From the NCBI GenBank assembly GCA_016342495.1, contig JAEIOG010000002.1, forward strand, positions 1 to 64,000: a stretch of DNA of 64,000 nucleotides, given 5' to 3'. The translations under genes and the position numbers were made by a program. The notes below the pieces were generated by a model, which was not told the DNA's origin, did no database searches, and saw only the letters and a program-made list of their open reading frames with translations. How positions within the stretch are numbered: position 1 is the first letter of the stretch; each line of letters starts with the position of its first letter. This document shows positions 1 through 10,060 of this stretch, piece by piece. The stretch comes from Phycisphaerae bacterium. GTDB lineage: Bacteria > Planctomycetota > Phycisphaerae > Sedimentisphaerales > SM23-30.

Positions 1-181
1 GTGCATCTCGTGTTTCCATCGCAATATTATAACAGATAAATACAAAACTTTCATCTATTTAATTGCCGGAGTAATAGCACGGCGATGCAGTTTTTGTTGG
101 TGAAATTTGGGTCAAAAATAAAGATTATGGGGACTTCGGATTTAAATATCACTTTATATTCTATTAAAAATCCCAAAACAC

Positions 182-227
182 TTGACATTTACGACATCAT
201 GTCGTATAATTACGACAATCAGTCGTA
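182..227 (+). promoter_or_regulatory. Promoter with two BlaI-type operator palindromes
   Basis: A textbook sigma-70 promoter is visible: TTGACA (182-187), a 17-bp spacer and TATAAT (205-210). Two 17-bp dyads overlap it. The first (190-206) has arms TACGACAT/ATGTCGTA around one central base and fills the spacer. The second (211-227) has arms TACGAC/GTCGTA and begins right after the -10 box, covering the expected transcription start. The two centres are 21 bp apart, about two helical turns, so both dimers would sit on the same DNA face. Binding should block RNA polymerase, and the repressor gene is the first gene transcribed, which implies autoregulation. The regulator is inferred from position. 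Confidence 0.85.
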
Positions 228-257
228 TTAAAGACAAATATATCAAGGACTATAAAA

Positions 258-635
258 TTGAAACAGCAATTAGCCAACGCCGAATTAGCGATTATGAATT
301 TATTGTGGCAGGAAGAAAATTTGACCGCCCGCCAGATTCGTGAAAAACTATACCCTGACTCCAACAAAGCCCAGCATGGGACAGTCCAGAGACTTTTGCA
401 ACGTCTGGAAGAAAAAGGATTTATCCAACGCGATCGAAGTTTATCTGTGCATATCTTCGCAGCGGTTATATCTCGACATGCCTATGCCGGGGGGCAACTG
501 GAAGCTTTGGCTTCTGAATTAACCTCTGGCTCGTTTGCCCCGCTCATCACCCATCTGGTCGAAAAAAATAAAATTACACCAGAAGAAATAAATAAAATCA
601 GATCTATTCTGGACCAGCAGGAGCAATCAGCATGA
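258..635 (+). CDS. BlaI/MecI/CopY-family winged-helix repressor
   Basis: 125 residues, the usual size for the BlaI/MecI family of dimeric repressors that are inactivated by proteolysis when a partner M56 sensor is triggered. The N-terminal half is a winged helix (LANAELAIMNLLW, then TARQIREKLY and a recognition segment around GTVQRLLQRLEEKGFIQRD, residues about 6-60). The C-terminal half is the dimerisation helix region. The start is TTG at 258, preceded by AAGGA at 245-249. The stop overlaps the start of the M56 gene (ATGA), so the two are translationally coupled. Two matching operators lie directly upstream. The inducing signal cannot be read from sequence; beta-lactam sensing is only one possibility. 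Confidence 0.93.
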   Translation: MKQQLANAELAIMNLLWQEENLTARQIREKLYPDSNKAQHGTVQRLLQRLEEKGFIQRDRSLSVHIFAAVISRHAYAGGQLEALASELTSGSFAPLITHLVEKNKITPEEINKIRSILDQQEQSA

Positions 636-2890
636 TTGATTTATTCTTAAAAATCGGCTTGAGCAATGCATGTCTGTCTGTGGTGTTGGCTATAGCGGCT
701 TTGACTATTGGTATGAAATGTCGGCGGCCCCATATCGCTCATCTGCTTTGGGTGCTGGTTTTTGTCAAGCTGATCACTCCACCGATAATATCAGTGCCAG
801 TTTTTCCAGTTGATTCGGAAAACCAAACTGCTATGGTCGCTATGGACAGCTCCAATAATATTTTTATGGAAACTGAAATTGGCCCAGAGGCAATATCTGA
901 AACCAAAAATATCGACATAGTTTCAACCGCGACCATCCCGGCCATTGTAACAATCAAACAAAATGGAAAAATATGGTTAATGGCAATTTGGTTAATTGGA
1001 AGCCTGACTGTATTAATCTGGTCATTAGTGCGAGTATATCGGTTTAATCGATTGTTGTTGGCAGAATCTAAAGTCGGACCGGCGCAGCTGCAAACTACCG
1101 CTAAGAAAATCTCGCAAAGATTAAAATTAAAAAATACCCCTCTGATTTATACAATCCAAGCTCATCTATCCCCTATGGTGTGGTGGGCTGGCAACAAAGT
1201 AAAAATCATTATTCCAATAGCATTGCTGGAAAAACTCGATAGCCAGCAACAGGAATTAATCATGGCCCATGAACTGGCTCATGTTTATCGTCGTGACTAT
1301 ATGGTCCGATGGCTTGAATGGCTGGCTTGCGTGTGCTTCTGGTGGAACCCAGTGGTATGGCTGGCCCAACGAAAGCTGCGCGTAACAGAAGAAATATGTT
1401 GCGATCAGCTGGTATTGGCCAGTTTGAACCCGCAACCAAAATTGTACGCTAATTCACTTTTAACTGCAGTGGAGTTTCTTGCTAAGGTGGCTATCCGTCC
1501 GCCAGCTATGGCAAGTGAAATCAATAGTGGCGGAGTTCTCGAAAGGCGATTTAAAATGATTATTGCAAACAAAACTAATAGAGAAATGTCGCGTTGGCTC
1601 AAGGCATGTATCTTATTATTTGCTATTGGTTTATTGCCTCTTAGCATAGCTAATGCAAAAGGCACAGACCATGAAGCTATCGGAGCTAAACTGAAGGAAG
1701 CTGTCCAAGCTGGAGAGTTAACCGAAAAAGAAGCGATGGCCATGTGGCAGGCGTTGGAAAAAGTATCGGGTGAAAAGAACAAAAAAGATTTGGATCTAAG
1801 CTGGATAGAAAAAGCTGGCCAAGACCTTCGCAAGGCAGTAGAAAATGGCAGAATAACCGAGAAGCAAGCCTGGGAAAAATGGAAAAGCATCAAAGAAAAT
1901 AAAATTGCCCCGCAACTGAAACAAGCGGTCAAAGATGGTAAATTAAGCGAAGAACAGGGCTGGAAAATCTGGCAAGACATTGAAAAAGCTGAAATAGGAT
2001 CAATGATTGAATCAGCATTAGCCAAAGGCGAAATCACCGAAAAACAGGCAAAAGAAAAATGGGAAGCATATAATGAATACTTAAATAAAAGCAAAGACAA
2101 AAAAGATCTCAATCTTGACTGGGTCAAGCCAGCATTTGAAGAACTCAAATCAGCCGTCGAAGCTGGTAAACTCACCGAAGATCAGGCCTGGGGAAAATGG
2201 GCAAAAATTAAAAATGAACGAATTGGTTCTATGCTGGAAAAAGCTGTCGACCAAGGTAAATTGACCGAAGAAAAAGCCCGTGGCATCTGGCATGAAGTCG
2301 AAAAATTTGAAGTTGGCGAAAAACTTAAAATAGCGATCGCCAAGGGTGAAATATCCCAAGCAGATGCCAAAGCAAAGTGGGAAGCTTACAACAAAACACC
2401 CCAAAAGGAAAATGAACTTGATTTAGATTGGATCGCTGAAATTGGCAATGACATCAGACAGGCAGCTATCCGGGGCGAGATAACCGAAAAACAAGCCTGG
2501 GAAAAATGGGCAAAAATTAAAGAACAACGAATCTTGCCATACCTGAAAGAAGCGGTCAAAGAAGGTAGATTAACCGAAGCACAAGCTCGAGGCCTCTGGC
2601 AGGAAATTGAAAAATCTGAAGCCAATGAAAGACAAACTGTCGAAAATACGAAAAGAGAAATGTATAGCCAAGCAGAAAAAGAAATTCGCAAAGCAGTCAA
2701 AGACGGCAAATTATCCCCAAAAGATGCTGACTACAGATTAAAAACAATCCGGAACGAATTTTGGCCTGAAAAACAGAAACAAGATGCTGATTCCATTGAA
2801 GCCAAACTCCGAGCAGCTGTCAAAAATGGTAGACTCACTGAAGCTCAAGCCCGGGAAAAATGGGAATCGTTGCAAAAAGAAAACCGATAA
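632..2890 (+). CDS. BlaR1-like M56 metallopeptidase with 11-repeat helical C-terminal domain
   Basis: 752-residue membrane protein. Several N-terminal hydrophobic helices surround an M56 zinc protease domain with HELAH at residues 213-217 and a downstream TEEICCD (about 252-258) supplying the usual third ligand. A further membrane segment lies near residues 322-340. In BlaR1/MecR1 the rest is a penicillin-binding sensor. Here residues about 348-750 are instead roughly eleven helical repeats of 30-37 residues with pattern LkxAVxxGxLTExqAxxkW. Three of these blocks are grouped in a higher-order unit of about 105 residues, each opening with a DLDL-W-like motif (near 386, 492 and 595). The repeat resembles SHOCT-type G-x-ITEEEF helices. 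It is probably a signal transducer that cleaves the upstream repressor; the ligand is unknown. Confidence 0.9.
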   Translation: MIDLFLKIGLSNACLSVVLAIAALTIGMKCRRPHIAHLLWVLVFVKLITPPIISVPVFPVDSENQTAMVAMDSSNNIFMETEIGPEAISETKNIDIVSTATIPAIVTIKQNGKIWLMAIWLIGSLTVLIWSLVRVYRFNRLLLAESKVGPAQLQTTAKKISQRLKLKNTPLIYTIQAHLSPMVWWAGNKVKIIIPIALLEKLDSQQQELIMAHELAHVYRRDYMVRWLEWLACVCFWWNPVVWLAQRKLRVTEEICCDQLVLASLNPQPKLYANSLLTAVEFLAKVAIRPPAMASEINSGGVLERRFKMIIANKTNREMSRWLKACILLFAIGLLPLSIANAKGTDHEAIGAKLKEAVQAGELTEKEAMAMWQALEKVSGEKNKKDLDLSWIEKAGQDLRKAVENGRITEKQAWEKWKSIKENKIAPQLKQAVKDGKLSEEQGWKIWQDIEKAEIGSMIESALAKGEITEKQAKEKWEAYNEYLNKSKDKKDLNLDWVKPAFEELKSAVEAGKLTEDQAWGKWAKIKNERIGSMLEKAVDQGKLTEEKARGIWHEVEKFEVGEKLKIAIAKGEISQADAKAKWEAYNKTPQKENELDLDWIAEIGNDIRQAAIRGEITEKQAWEKWAKIKEQRILPYLKEAVKEGRLTEAQARGLWQEIEKSEANERQTVENTKREMYSQAEKEIRKAVKDGKLSPKDADYRLKTIRNEFWPEKQKQDADSIEAKLRAAVKNGRLTEAQAREKWESLQKENR

Positions 2891-2940
2891 GAAAATCAAA
2901 AGGTACAAATAATGATATTTGCATAATTGTTTAGTGCCTG

Positions 2941-2975
2941 AAAGCCTTGTGAGTTAATCTTGCAAGGCTTTTTTG
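2941..2975 (+). terminator. Rho-independent terminator after the BlaI/M56 operon
   Basis: AAAGCCTTG (2941-2949) pairs with CAAGGCTTT (2963-2971) across a 13-nt loop, followed by a T run. It sits 50 bp after the M56 stop. Confidence 0.85.
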
Positions 2976-2981
2976 TTTGCA

Positions 2982-3866
2982 CTAATTGAAATCAGCAATG
3001 GTGATAGCGGCATCATTCAGGATTGCTTTAAGTTTATCGCAATTCATGGAAACATCGCCAATACGGGGCGGGCCGCCAATTTCTTCATGGCGATAAATAC
3101 CTTTTAATAAATGACTGGCTACATTATGCTTGTCTCGCACATAAACACCAATATCATAAAGCGACCATGATTCATTGCCGCCAAAATGATAAAGCCCTTT
3201 CAAATCCAGCGACAATGCTGCCAAAATCATCTGGGCAATCTGGTCACACCATGGACAACTGCGAAATTCATCAAAAAATAATGTAACGGGACGGTCTTTT
3301 GTCAGACGACTTTTAACCCAGTCTATCGCCCCTTTATCCCCCGTACATGAATCGCCCAAAGGCAAACCCAGCCGAACAATGCAACTGTCTTTCAGGGCTT
3401 TTAAAACCAGCTCTGCCTGAACGAAAGTTTTACCGGCGATACTAACCGGATCAGGATCGTGAATTTCGGCATAGCCATCAACCGGCGGCTGTTGTCCTGA
3501 AAAAACCAGATCGGTACTCATATAATAAATTTTACAGCTTTGACCAAAGATCTCAGCGACAGCCTTAGCGCCATTGACATTGAGATCATAAGCCCAACCG
3601 GGCCGTTCTTCACAAATATCCAGATCGCAAACCCCCGCACAGTGAATCACACTATCAGGCTGAAATTCATCAGCAATCGCTCGCAGTTGGTCCTTATCAG
3701 TAATACACATCGGAATAATGTTTTTATCCGGCGGCAATTTTGTCTTGGGCGGACAAATTCCAACCAACCTGCCCGGCTGACACTTGGACCGTAATATATT
3801 ATAAATGGGCCAACCATGGATGGAGGTTATACCTGTAACTAAAATCTTCTGTTGAGTATTGTTCAC
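2982..3866 (-). CDS. RmlD-like NAD(P)-dependent sugar-nucleotide reductase, degenerate catalytic dyad
   Basis: Short-chain dehydrogenase of the dTDP-4-dehydrorhamnose reductase (RfbD/RmlD) type, about 294 residues. The N-terminal Rossmann motif ILVTGITSIHG and the family sequence YMSTDLVFSG are clear. The expected YGxxK segment reads AGKTF, so the catalytic Tyr and Lys both appear replaced. Either the protein works differently or it has lost reductase activity. The longest frame starts with TTG at 3884, but GTG at 3866 has a better ribosome site (GGAAG, 3873-3877), so I prefer it. It ends only 7 bp past the terminator of the rightward operon. It stands alone, without rhamnose pathway genes nearby. 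Confidence 0.8.
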   Translation of the reverse strand: MNNTQQKILVTGITSIHGWPIYNILRSKCQPGRLVGICPPKTKLPPDKNIIPMCITDKDQLRAIADEFQPDSVIHCAGVCDLDICEERPGWAYDLNVNGAKAVAEIFGQSCKIYYMSTDLVFSGQQPPVDGYAEIHDPDPVSIAGKTFVQAELVLKALKDSCIVRLGLPLGDSCTGDKGAIDWVKSRLTKDRPVTLFFDEFRSCPWCDQIAQMILAALSLDLKGLYHFGGNESWSLYDIGVYVRDKHNVASHLLKGIYRHEEIGGPPRIGDVSMNCDKLKAILNDAAITIADFN

Positions 3867-3987
3867 TTTGAGCTTCCATATCAATCAAATTCAAAGCGGA
3901 CATTATAATGAATAATCGAATTTATGCAATACTCCATGACCGAAGTGGGGGCAAACGCATACGATTACCTGTCAAGGAACCAAAATT

Positions 3988-4473
3988 TTAAGCCTGTGAA
4001 CTTTTTCGATTAAAGCAGGTCAGTGAAACAGTCGTCAAAATTGTGCCAAAAAGGACTAAACCGCGCTGATAATTAATATTTTCATTAATAATATTGGCAA
4101 AAACCTTGGGAATTTCAGGGTCAGGTTCGCTGACTTTTTCATTTACGACTGTGGCTTGTTCTTGTGATTCAGCCTCAGTTTGCTCATTTCGCTTTTGATA
4201 ATTAAGAGTATATATTGCAATTCTCTGTATCACAGATGGATCTGCCGCGATAATATTTTCCAATAATCCCTGCTGCTGTTGGCTGAACTGCTCAAGCTTT
4301 TGGATTTGTTGAGCTTCTTTAATTAAATATTCTTTATCATCATAATACTGGCTGACCGGCCCGGCAAGACAGGCAAGAGCTATAGACGCCAACCCAATTG
4401 TCGAGAACAGCAAAAAAAACATACCTCGCGTAAAATGGACTAACATACTAACTTGTTCTTGGGTTTCGGTCAT
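3988..4473 (-). CDS. Small membrane protein of unknown function
   Basis: 161 residues, not recognised. It has a hydrophobic segment near residues 12-36 (FTRGMFFLLFSTIGLASIAL) and a second near 138-153 (LVLFGTILTTVSLTCF). The middle is a soluble, Gln/Glu-rich stretch with coiled-coil character (KEAQQIQKLEQFSQQQQ). The two membrane segments suggest an inner-membrane protein with one extracytoplasmic or cytoplasmic loop of about 90 residues. Its start lies downstream of the enolase terminator, so it has its own promoter. Confidence 0.6.
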   Translation of the reverse strand: MTETQEQVSMLVHFTRGMFFLLFSTIGLASIALACLAGPVSQYYDDKEYLIKEAQQIQKLEQFSQQQQGLLENIIAADPSVIQRIAIYTLNYQKRNEQTEAESQEQATVVNEKVSEPDPEIPKVFANIINENINYQRGLVLFGTILTTVSLTCFNRKSSQA

Positions 4474-4578
4474 CTCTGGCTTTCAATATTGATCTCTATA
4501 AACACACTTATGGTTTATATCGGCTTATTATGGTCAAAATGATTGAAGATTGAAAGGTTTTATCTGTTGATATAAAAA

Positions 4579-4607
4579 AACCCGGACATCAAAATCCGGG
4601 TTTTTTT
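4579..4607 (-). terminator. Terminator of the enolase gene
   Basis: CCCGGA (4581-4586) pairs with TCCGGG (4595-4600) over an 8-nt loop, with A and T runs on the two sides. It lies 37-65 bp beyond the enolase stop on the minus strand and is symmetric enough to work on either strand. Confidence 0.85.
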
Positions 4608-4643
4608 ATTTTTAATCATCTAAAAGACAAAAGCAATCCGAAA

Positions 4644-6283
<1,640 letters not shown>

Positions 6284-7180
6284 ATGGGTAAAACTCTCAA
6301 AAGGGAACATAGACGACTGAAATATATCGCGGTTGTTCCTTCGATCATAACATTAATGAACGCATTATGCGGATTTGCTTCTATTCATTTTGCCGCACGC
6401 GGGATGCATGAGCCCAATGGTTTCTGGATCGACAATGGCAAAAATCTGCAAATCACTTTTTTTGCTGCTTCGGCCTGGTTTATATTTATTGCCATGGTTT
6501 GCGATGCCCTGGATGGCTTTGTAGCCCGAAAATCCGGCTCAGAAAGTGAATTTGGCAGTGAGCTGGACTCATTAAGTGATGTCATCAGCTTTGGGATGGC
6601 CCCGGCATTCCTAACGTTGCAACTAGTAGCTTATGAACTTCAGACCTCGGCTGAACCTTTATTTGGACATTGGCAGGGAAGATTACTCTGGCTGACCTGT
6701 GGCTTATATGTCTGCTGTACAATACTAAGACTGGCCAGATTTAACGTTGAAAATTCAGTTGAAGAATCCGACCACATGACCTTTAGCGGTTTGCCATCGC
6801 CAGCGGCGGCCGGCACGGTCGCGGCATTTGTCCTACTCCATAGTGATATCGGACCTGAAATGGCAGAAAAATGGCCTAACCTCGCTAACGGATTGGCAGG
6901 TATTATTGTGTATTCATTGCCGTTGATAATGCTACTGGTTGGTTTTTTGATGGTTTCAAGAGTACCTTTTGCTCACTTTGCCAATAAATATATCCGAGGC
7001 AAAAAAACTTTCAGCTATATGGTTTGGGCCGTTCCGGTTATTCTGGCTCTTTGGATCAAACCCCAGTGGACATTGGCGGTGGCTTCGCTGATTTATGTAT
7101 TCAGCGGCTTATATGGCACCATACGAGAAAAACAAAAAAACATCAAAACTAAAAAGCAAACCAAAGAAATAACGCAATAA
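6284..7180 (+). CDS. pssA: CDP-diacylglycerol-serine O-phosphatidyltransferase
   Basis: 298-residue integral membrane enzyme that makes phosphatidylserine from CDP-diacylglycerol and serine, the first step to phosphatidylethanolamine. The CDP-alcohol phosphotransferase signature D-x2-D-G-x2-A-R-x8-G-x3-D-x3-D is complete (DALDGFVARKSGSESEFGSE then LDSLSD, about residues 88-113). PSITLMNALCGFASIHFA is the typical first helix of bacterial type II PssA. About six to eight hydrophobic helices follow, with a Lys-rich tail. No phosphatidylserine decarboxylase gene is adjacent. A LysM lipoprotein gene follows after 27 bp and may be co-transcribed. Confidence 0.93.
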   Translation: MGKTLKREHRRLKYIAVVPSIITLMNALCGFASIHFAARGMHEPNGFWIDNGKNLQITFFAASAWFIFIAMVCDALDGFVARKSGSESEFGSELDSLSDVISFGMAPAFLTLQLVAYELQTSAEPLFGHWQGRLLWLTCGLYVCCTILRLARFNVENSVEESDHMTFSGLPSPAAAGTVAAFVLLHSDIGPEMAEKWPNLANGLAGIIVYSLPLIMLLVGFLMVSRVPFAHFANKYIRGKKTFSYMVWAVPVILALWIKPQWTLAVASLIYVFSGLYGTIREKQKNIKTKKQTKEITQ

Positions 7181-7207
7181 TAAGCTGAAAATGGAGATTA
7201 TCAGGGT

Positions 7208-7804
7208 TTGAAATTTCATATTTCACAATTGATTTGCATAATGACCTTACTGGGTGGCTGTTATTATGACAACTACAGCCCTGCACCGCAATATCAACCG
7301 CCATCCATTATCAGAACCAAACAATATACCCTGCAGGACGCTTTTCCTCTGCCGTTAGAATCGATGATTGTCGGGGAAGACTACTGGAAAAACACTCGGT
7401 ATCAAGCACCTAAAACCAAGGTCAGCTCAAATTTGCGGCTTTTACCGGCTCATCGCTGGGGAACAATCGTTCATCAGGTAAAACCCGGCGATACCTTATA
7501 TGGGCTTTCACGAAAATATCATGGCGATGCCAAACGCTGGTCAGCAATTGCTCAGGCTAACGGCCATGCAGTCGATAATAATAATCAGCTTAAAGCCAAC
7601 TGCGATATTTATATTGATGCCCATTTGGTCCAAAACCCCATATTGGCCCAAAAATATGTCGCAAACAGTGGCGATAGCCTCACATCAATCGCCCAGAAAT
7701 TCTTCAATGACCCCCAACGGTCCCAAACAATTCTCAACGCCAACGGCGAACAATTAACCAAAGCTTCAGACCTCCAAGCTGGCATGGTATTAAAACTCAG
7801 ATAG
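7208..7804 (+). CDS. LysM-domain lipoprotein
   Basis: 198 residues. The N terminus is a lipoprotein signal (hydrophobic ICIMTLLGGC; lipobox LGGC, Cys about residue 18). Two LysM peptidoglycan-binding domains follow: one around residues 86-137 (HQVKPGDTLYGLSRKYHGD, then IAQANGH and a final IYI) and one around 145-198 (YVANSGDSLTSIAQKFFND, LNANGEQ, GMVLKL). No catalytic domain is attached, so it probably anchors or scaffolds at the cell wall. The start is TTG at 7208, with weak ribosome-site choices upstream (GGAG at about 12 bases). It is 27 bp after pssA and likely shares its transcript. Confidence 0.83.
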   Translation: MKFHISQLICIMTLLGGCYYDNYSPAPQYQPPSIIRTKQYTLQDAFPLPLESMIVGEDYWKNTRYQAPKTKVSSNLRLLPAHRWGTIVHQVKPGDTLYGLSRKYHGDAKRWSAIAQANGHAVDNNNQLKANCDIYIDAHLVQNPILAQKYVANSGDSLTSIAQKFFNDPQRSQTILNANGEQLTKASDLQAGMVLKLR

Positions 7805-7903
7805 AATCCTGCCCCACGCGAATTAAAACTCAAAAACTAAATATCGCTAAAGGATTGTCCTGTAATAATTTACATCCGGTAACAATAAAAACTCTGAATT
7901 TTC

Positions 7904-8094
7904 GTAACATTTTAGCGACCTGGGGCAACCGGCGTTAATTAGCCAACAAACAGCTGGTAGCGGTAGCGCCCAGCTAAAAAACGTAAATTGTGGTTTTACG
8001 CCAAAATTGCTTTAAGCATCATGGAATCTGGCATAATGCCTTAGCACGGCGTTGCCGCTTCGTGCTGTTTTGCTTCATATGGCTAAAATATTAC
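7904..8094 (+). mobile_element. MITE copy 1 (191 bp, IS66-like ends)
   Basis: Begins GTAACATTTTAGCGA and ends with the inverted sequence GGCTAAAATATTAC. It is flanked by a perfect 8-bp direct repeat GAATTTTC (7896-7903 and 8095-8102), the signature of transposition. The interior has two hairpins (AGCTGG/CCCAGCT type and AGCACG/CGTGCT type) and no ORF. By eye it is about 80% identical to the copies at 23,090 and 30,938, in the same orientation as the latter. It lies in the 624-bp gap between the LysM gene and comM; I see no gene in the rest of that gap. Confidence 0.92.
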
Positions 8095-8189
8095 GAATTT
8101 TCTTTTTTTTTTGCAATAATTCATTTTAATCCCCGTTAATCAGCTTGTAAAACCTCCCAAGTAATTGGCTTGCAAAAGTCATACTGTAG

Positions 8190-8226
8190 CAGCCGTCGTC
8201 CACCCTTTTTCGATGGCTGTTTTTTT
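8190..8226 (+). terminator. Rho-independent terminator upstream of comM
   Basis: CAGCCGTCG (8190-8198) pairs with CGATGGCTG (8211-8219), including one G-U pair, followed by seven T. No ORF precedes it closely; the nearest upstream rightward gene is LysM, now separated from it by MITE copy 1. It may be the original pssA-LysM terminator or the end of a small RNA. Confidence 0.7.
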
Positions 8227-8428
8227 ATGCCTATCTTGTGATTATTTCAAGACCATCAATGCCTCAGATACTGCCAGAGTATTGGTGAATATCCCGCCTG
8301 CTATATTACCACCCCGTTTGGAAATAGTCTAACGATTGACCATAAATTATTATTTGCATCTCATGAAATATTATGGTACTTTCAACCCTTAAGGTTTTCA
8401 ACACGGTCTAATTTAATGAGGTTTTGAA

Positions 8429-9958
8429 ATGCTTGCAAAAATTGCCAGTTCCGCTATGCAGGGCATTGACGCTATCGCCTGTGAAGTCGAAGTTGACACC
8501 GCCAACGGTGGCTTTGAACGCTGTACTATCGTCGGCTTGCCTGATGCGGCGGTTCGTGAAAGCATCGAACGGGTTCGATCCGCTATCCTCAATAGTGGCT
8601 ATGAATATCCCAAAACCACCGGTATTATTAATCTTGCCCCTGCCGACCTGAAAAAAGAAGGCCCTGCCTATGACCTCCCTATTGCCATTGGAACCTTAGC
8701 CGGCGAAGGTATTGTCATGCGTGACAAGCTCAATAATACCGTCATTATCGGCGAATTAGCTCTGGATGGCCGTGTCCGACCGGTCAAAGGCGTCTTGGCC
8801 GCTGCCATCATGGCTCGCGATAACCAGTTTAAAAATATCATCGTTCCAACTGATAATGCCAATGAAGCTGCCGTCGTTCAGGAAATTAATGTCATACCTG
8901 TTTCCAGCTTATCTGAGGCCGTCGGGTTCCTTAACGGTCAACTTGATCTTGAAGCAGCAATGGTTGATATCGAAGCGAATTTTGCCACCGAAAGCCAATA
9001 TGACATTGATTTCAGTGATGTAAAGGGCCAGGAATCGGTCAAACGCGCTATCACAATCGCCGCCGCCGGAAATCATAACATACTCATGATTGGCCCTCCC
9101 GGAACCGGCAAGACCATGTTAGCTAAACGTATCCCCACAATTCTGCCAGCCCTTACTCTGGAAGAATCTCTGGAAACTACCCGAGTCCATTCATCATTGG
9201 GTTTATTAAAAAAGGATCAATCACTGTTGGCTCGTCGGCCTGTTCGCACCCCTCACCATTCAGCCAGCGGACCATCATTAGTTGGCGGTGGGTCTAATCC
9301 CCGGCCAGGAGAATTATCTTTGGCGCATAATGGTTTGTTATTCCTGGACGAATTCCCGGAATTCAGTCGTTCAGTTCTGGAAAATATCCGACAACCATTA
9401 GAAGATGGCACTGTTACTATTTCACGGGCCGCGGGCACTTTTGCTTTTCCTGCCGACTTCATGTTAGTTACGGCCATGAACCCATGTCCCTGTGGCTACC
9501 TAACCGACCCCAAGAAAAAATGCAAGTGTAGCCCCAATCAGGTTGAACGCTATATGGCTAAAATATCCGGCCCTTTAATGGATCGAATTGACATTCACAT
9601 TGAAGTCCCGGCGGTACCTTTTAGAGAATTATCCGACGATTCCGATGGCACAAACTCCGACGAAATGCGCAAAATTGTACTAAATGCACGCGAAATACAG
9701 GCTAAAAGACTCCAAAATGAAATAGTTTTGACCAATTCCCGTATGAATTCCCGGCTTACCAGGAAATATTGCCTACTGAATTCCGATTGCAAAAAACTGC
9801 TGGAACAGGCGGTAACCGAACTGGGGCTAAGTGCCCGTGCTCACGATAAAGTATTGAAAATCGCCAGAACAATTAGCGACCTGGACCAAACCGATGAAAT
9901 TCAGGCCCATCATATCGCCGAGGCCATCCAGTATCGCAAGCTCGACCGCCGATATTAA
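8429..9958 (+). CDS. comM: YifB/ComM-family Mg-chelatase-like AAA+ ATPase
   Basis: 509 residues, normal length. Layout: an N-terminal Lon-protease-like (ChlI) domain in residues 1-180 (ALDGRVRPVKGVL), then an AAA+ module with Walker A GPPGTGKTMLAKR (about 222-234), GELSLAHNGLLFLDE as Walker B, PCPCGY and the zinc-like cysteine pair CKCSP, and a C-terminal Mg_chelatase_C helical domain ending QAHHIAEAIQYRKLDRR. ComM orthologues are hexameric helicases that promote branch migration during natural transformation. Competence genes are not seen nearby, and many non-competent bacteria keep this gene. The ATG has GAGG upstream. Confidence 0.95.
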   Translation: MLAKIASSAMQGIDAIACEVEVDTANGGFERCTIVGLPDAAVRESIERVRSAILNSGYEYPKTTGIINLAPADLKKEGPAYDLPIAIGTLAGEGIVMRDKLNNTVIIGELALDGRVRPVKGVLAAAIMARDNQFKNIIVPTDNANEAAVVQEINVIPVSSLSEAVGFLNGQLDLEAAMVDIEANFATESQYDIDFSDVKGQESVKRAITIAAAGNHNILMIGPPGTGKTMLAKRIPTILPALTLEESLETTRVHSSLGLLKKDQSLLARRPVRTPHHSASGPSLVGGGSNPRPGELSLAHNGLLFLDEFPEFSRSVLENIRQPLEDGTVTISRAAGTFAFPADFMLVTAMNPCPCGYLTDPKKKCKCSPNQVERYMAKISGPLMDRIDIHIEVPAVPFRELSDDSDGTNSDEMRKIVLNAREIQAKRLQNEIVLTNSRMNSRLTRKYCLLNSDCKKLLEQAVTELGLSARAHDKVLKIARTISDLDQTDEIQAHHIAEAIQYRKLDRRY

Positions 9959-9980
9959 ACCTGCCATTTCGACAGAAAAT

Positions 9981-10006
9981 CAGCACGAAGCCGCAGCGCC
10001 ATGCTA
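9981..10006. repeat. Short hairpin related to the MITE interior
   Basis: CAGCACGAAGC followed by a GC-rich loop and ATGCTAA. It matches the AGCACGAAGC...CGTGCTAAGG internal hairpin of the MITEs with a handful of changes. It is probably a decayed fragment or an independent small palindromic element, in the 102-bp gap after comM. Confidence 0.4.
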
Positions 10007-10060
10007 AACTCACTATCTTATCTGAGCTACTAAATCCTTATAATTGCACAGTTGGCTTTG

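Noticed and set aside
1405-2709. Long minus-strand open frames (up to 256 codons) inside the M56 gene
   Set aside because: They mirror the codon bias of the helical repeats; no ribosome site, no family resemblance, and the plus-strand gene is certain.
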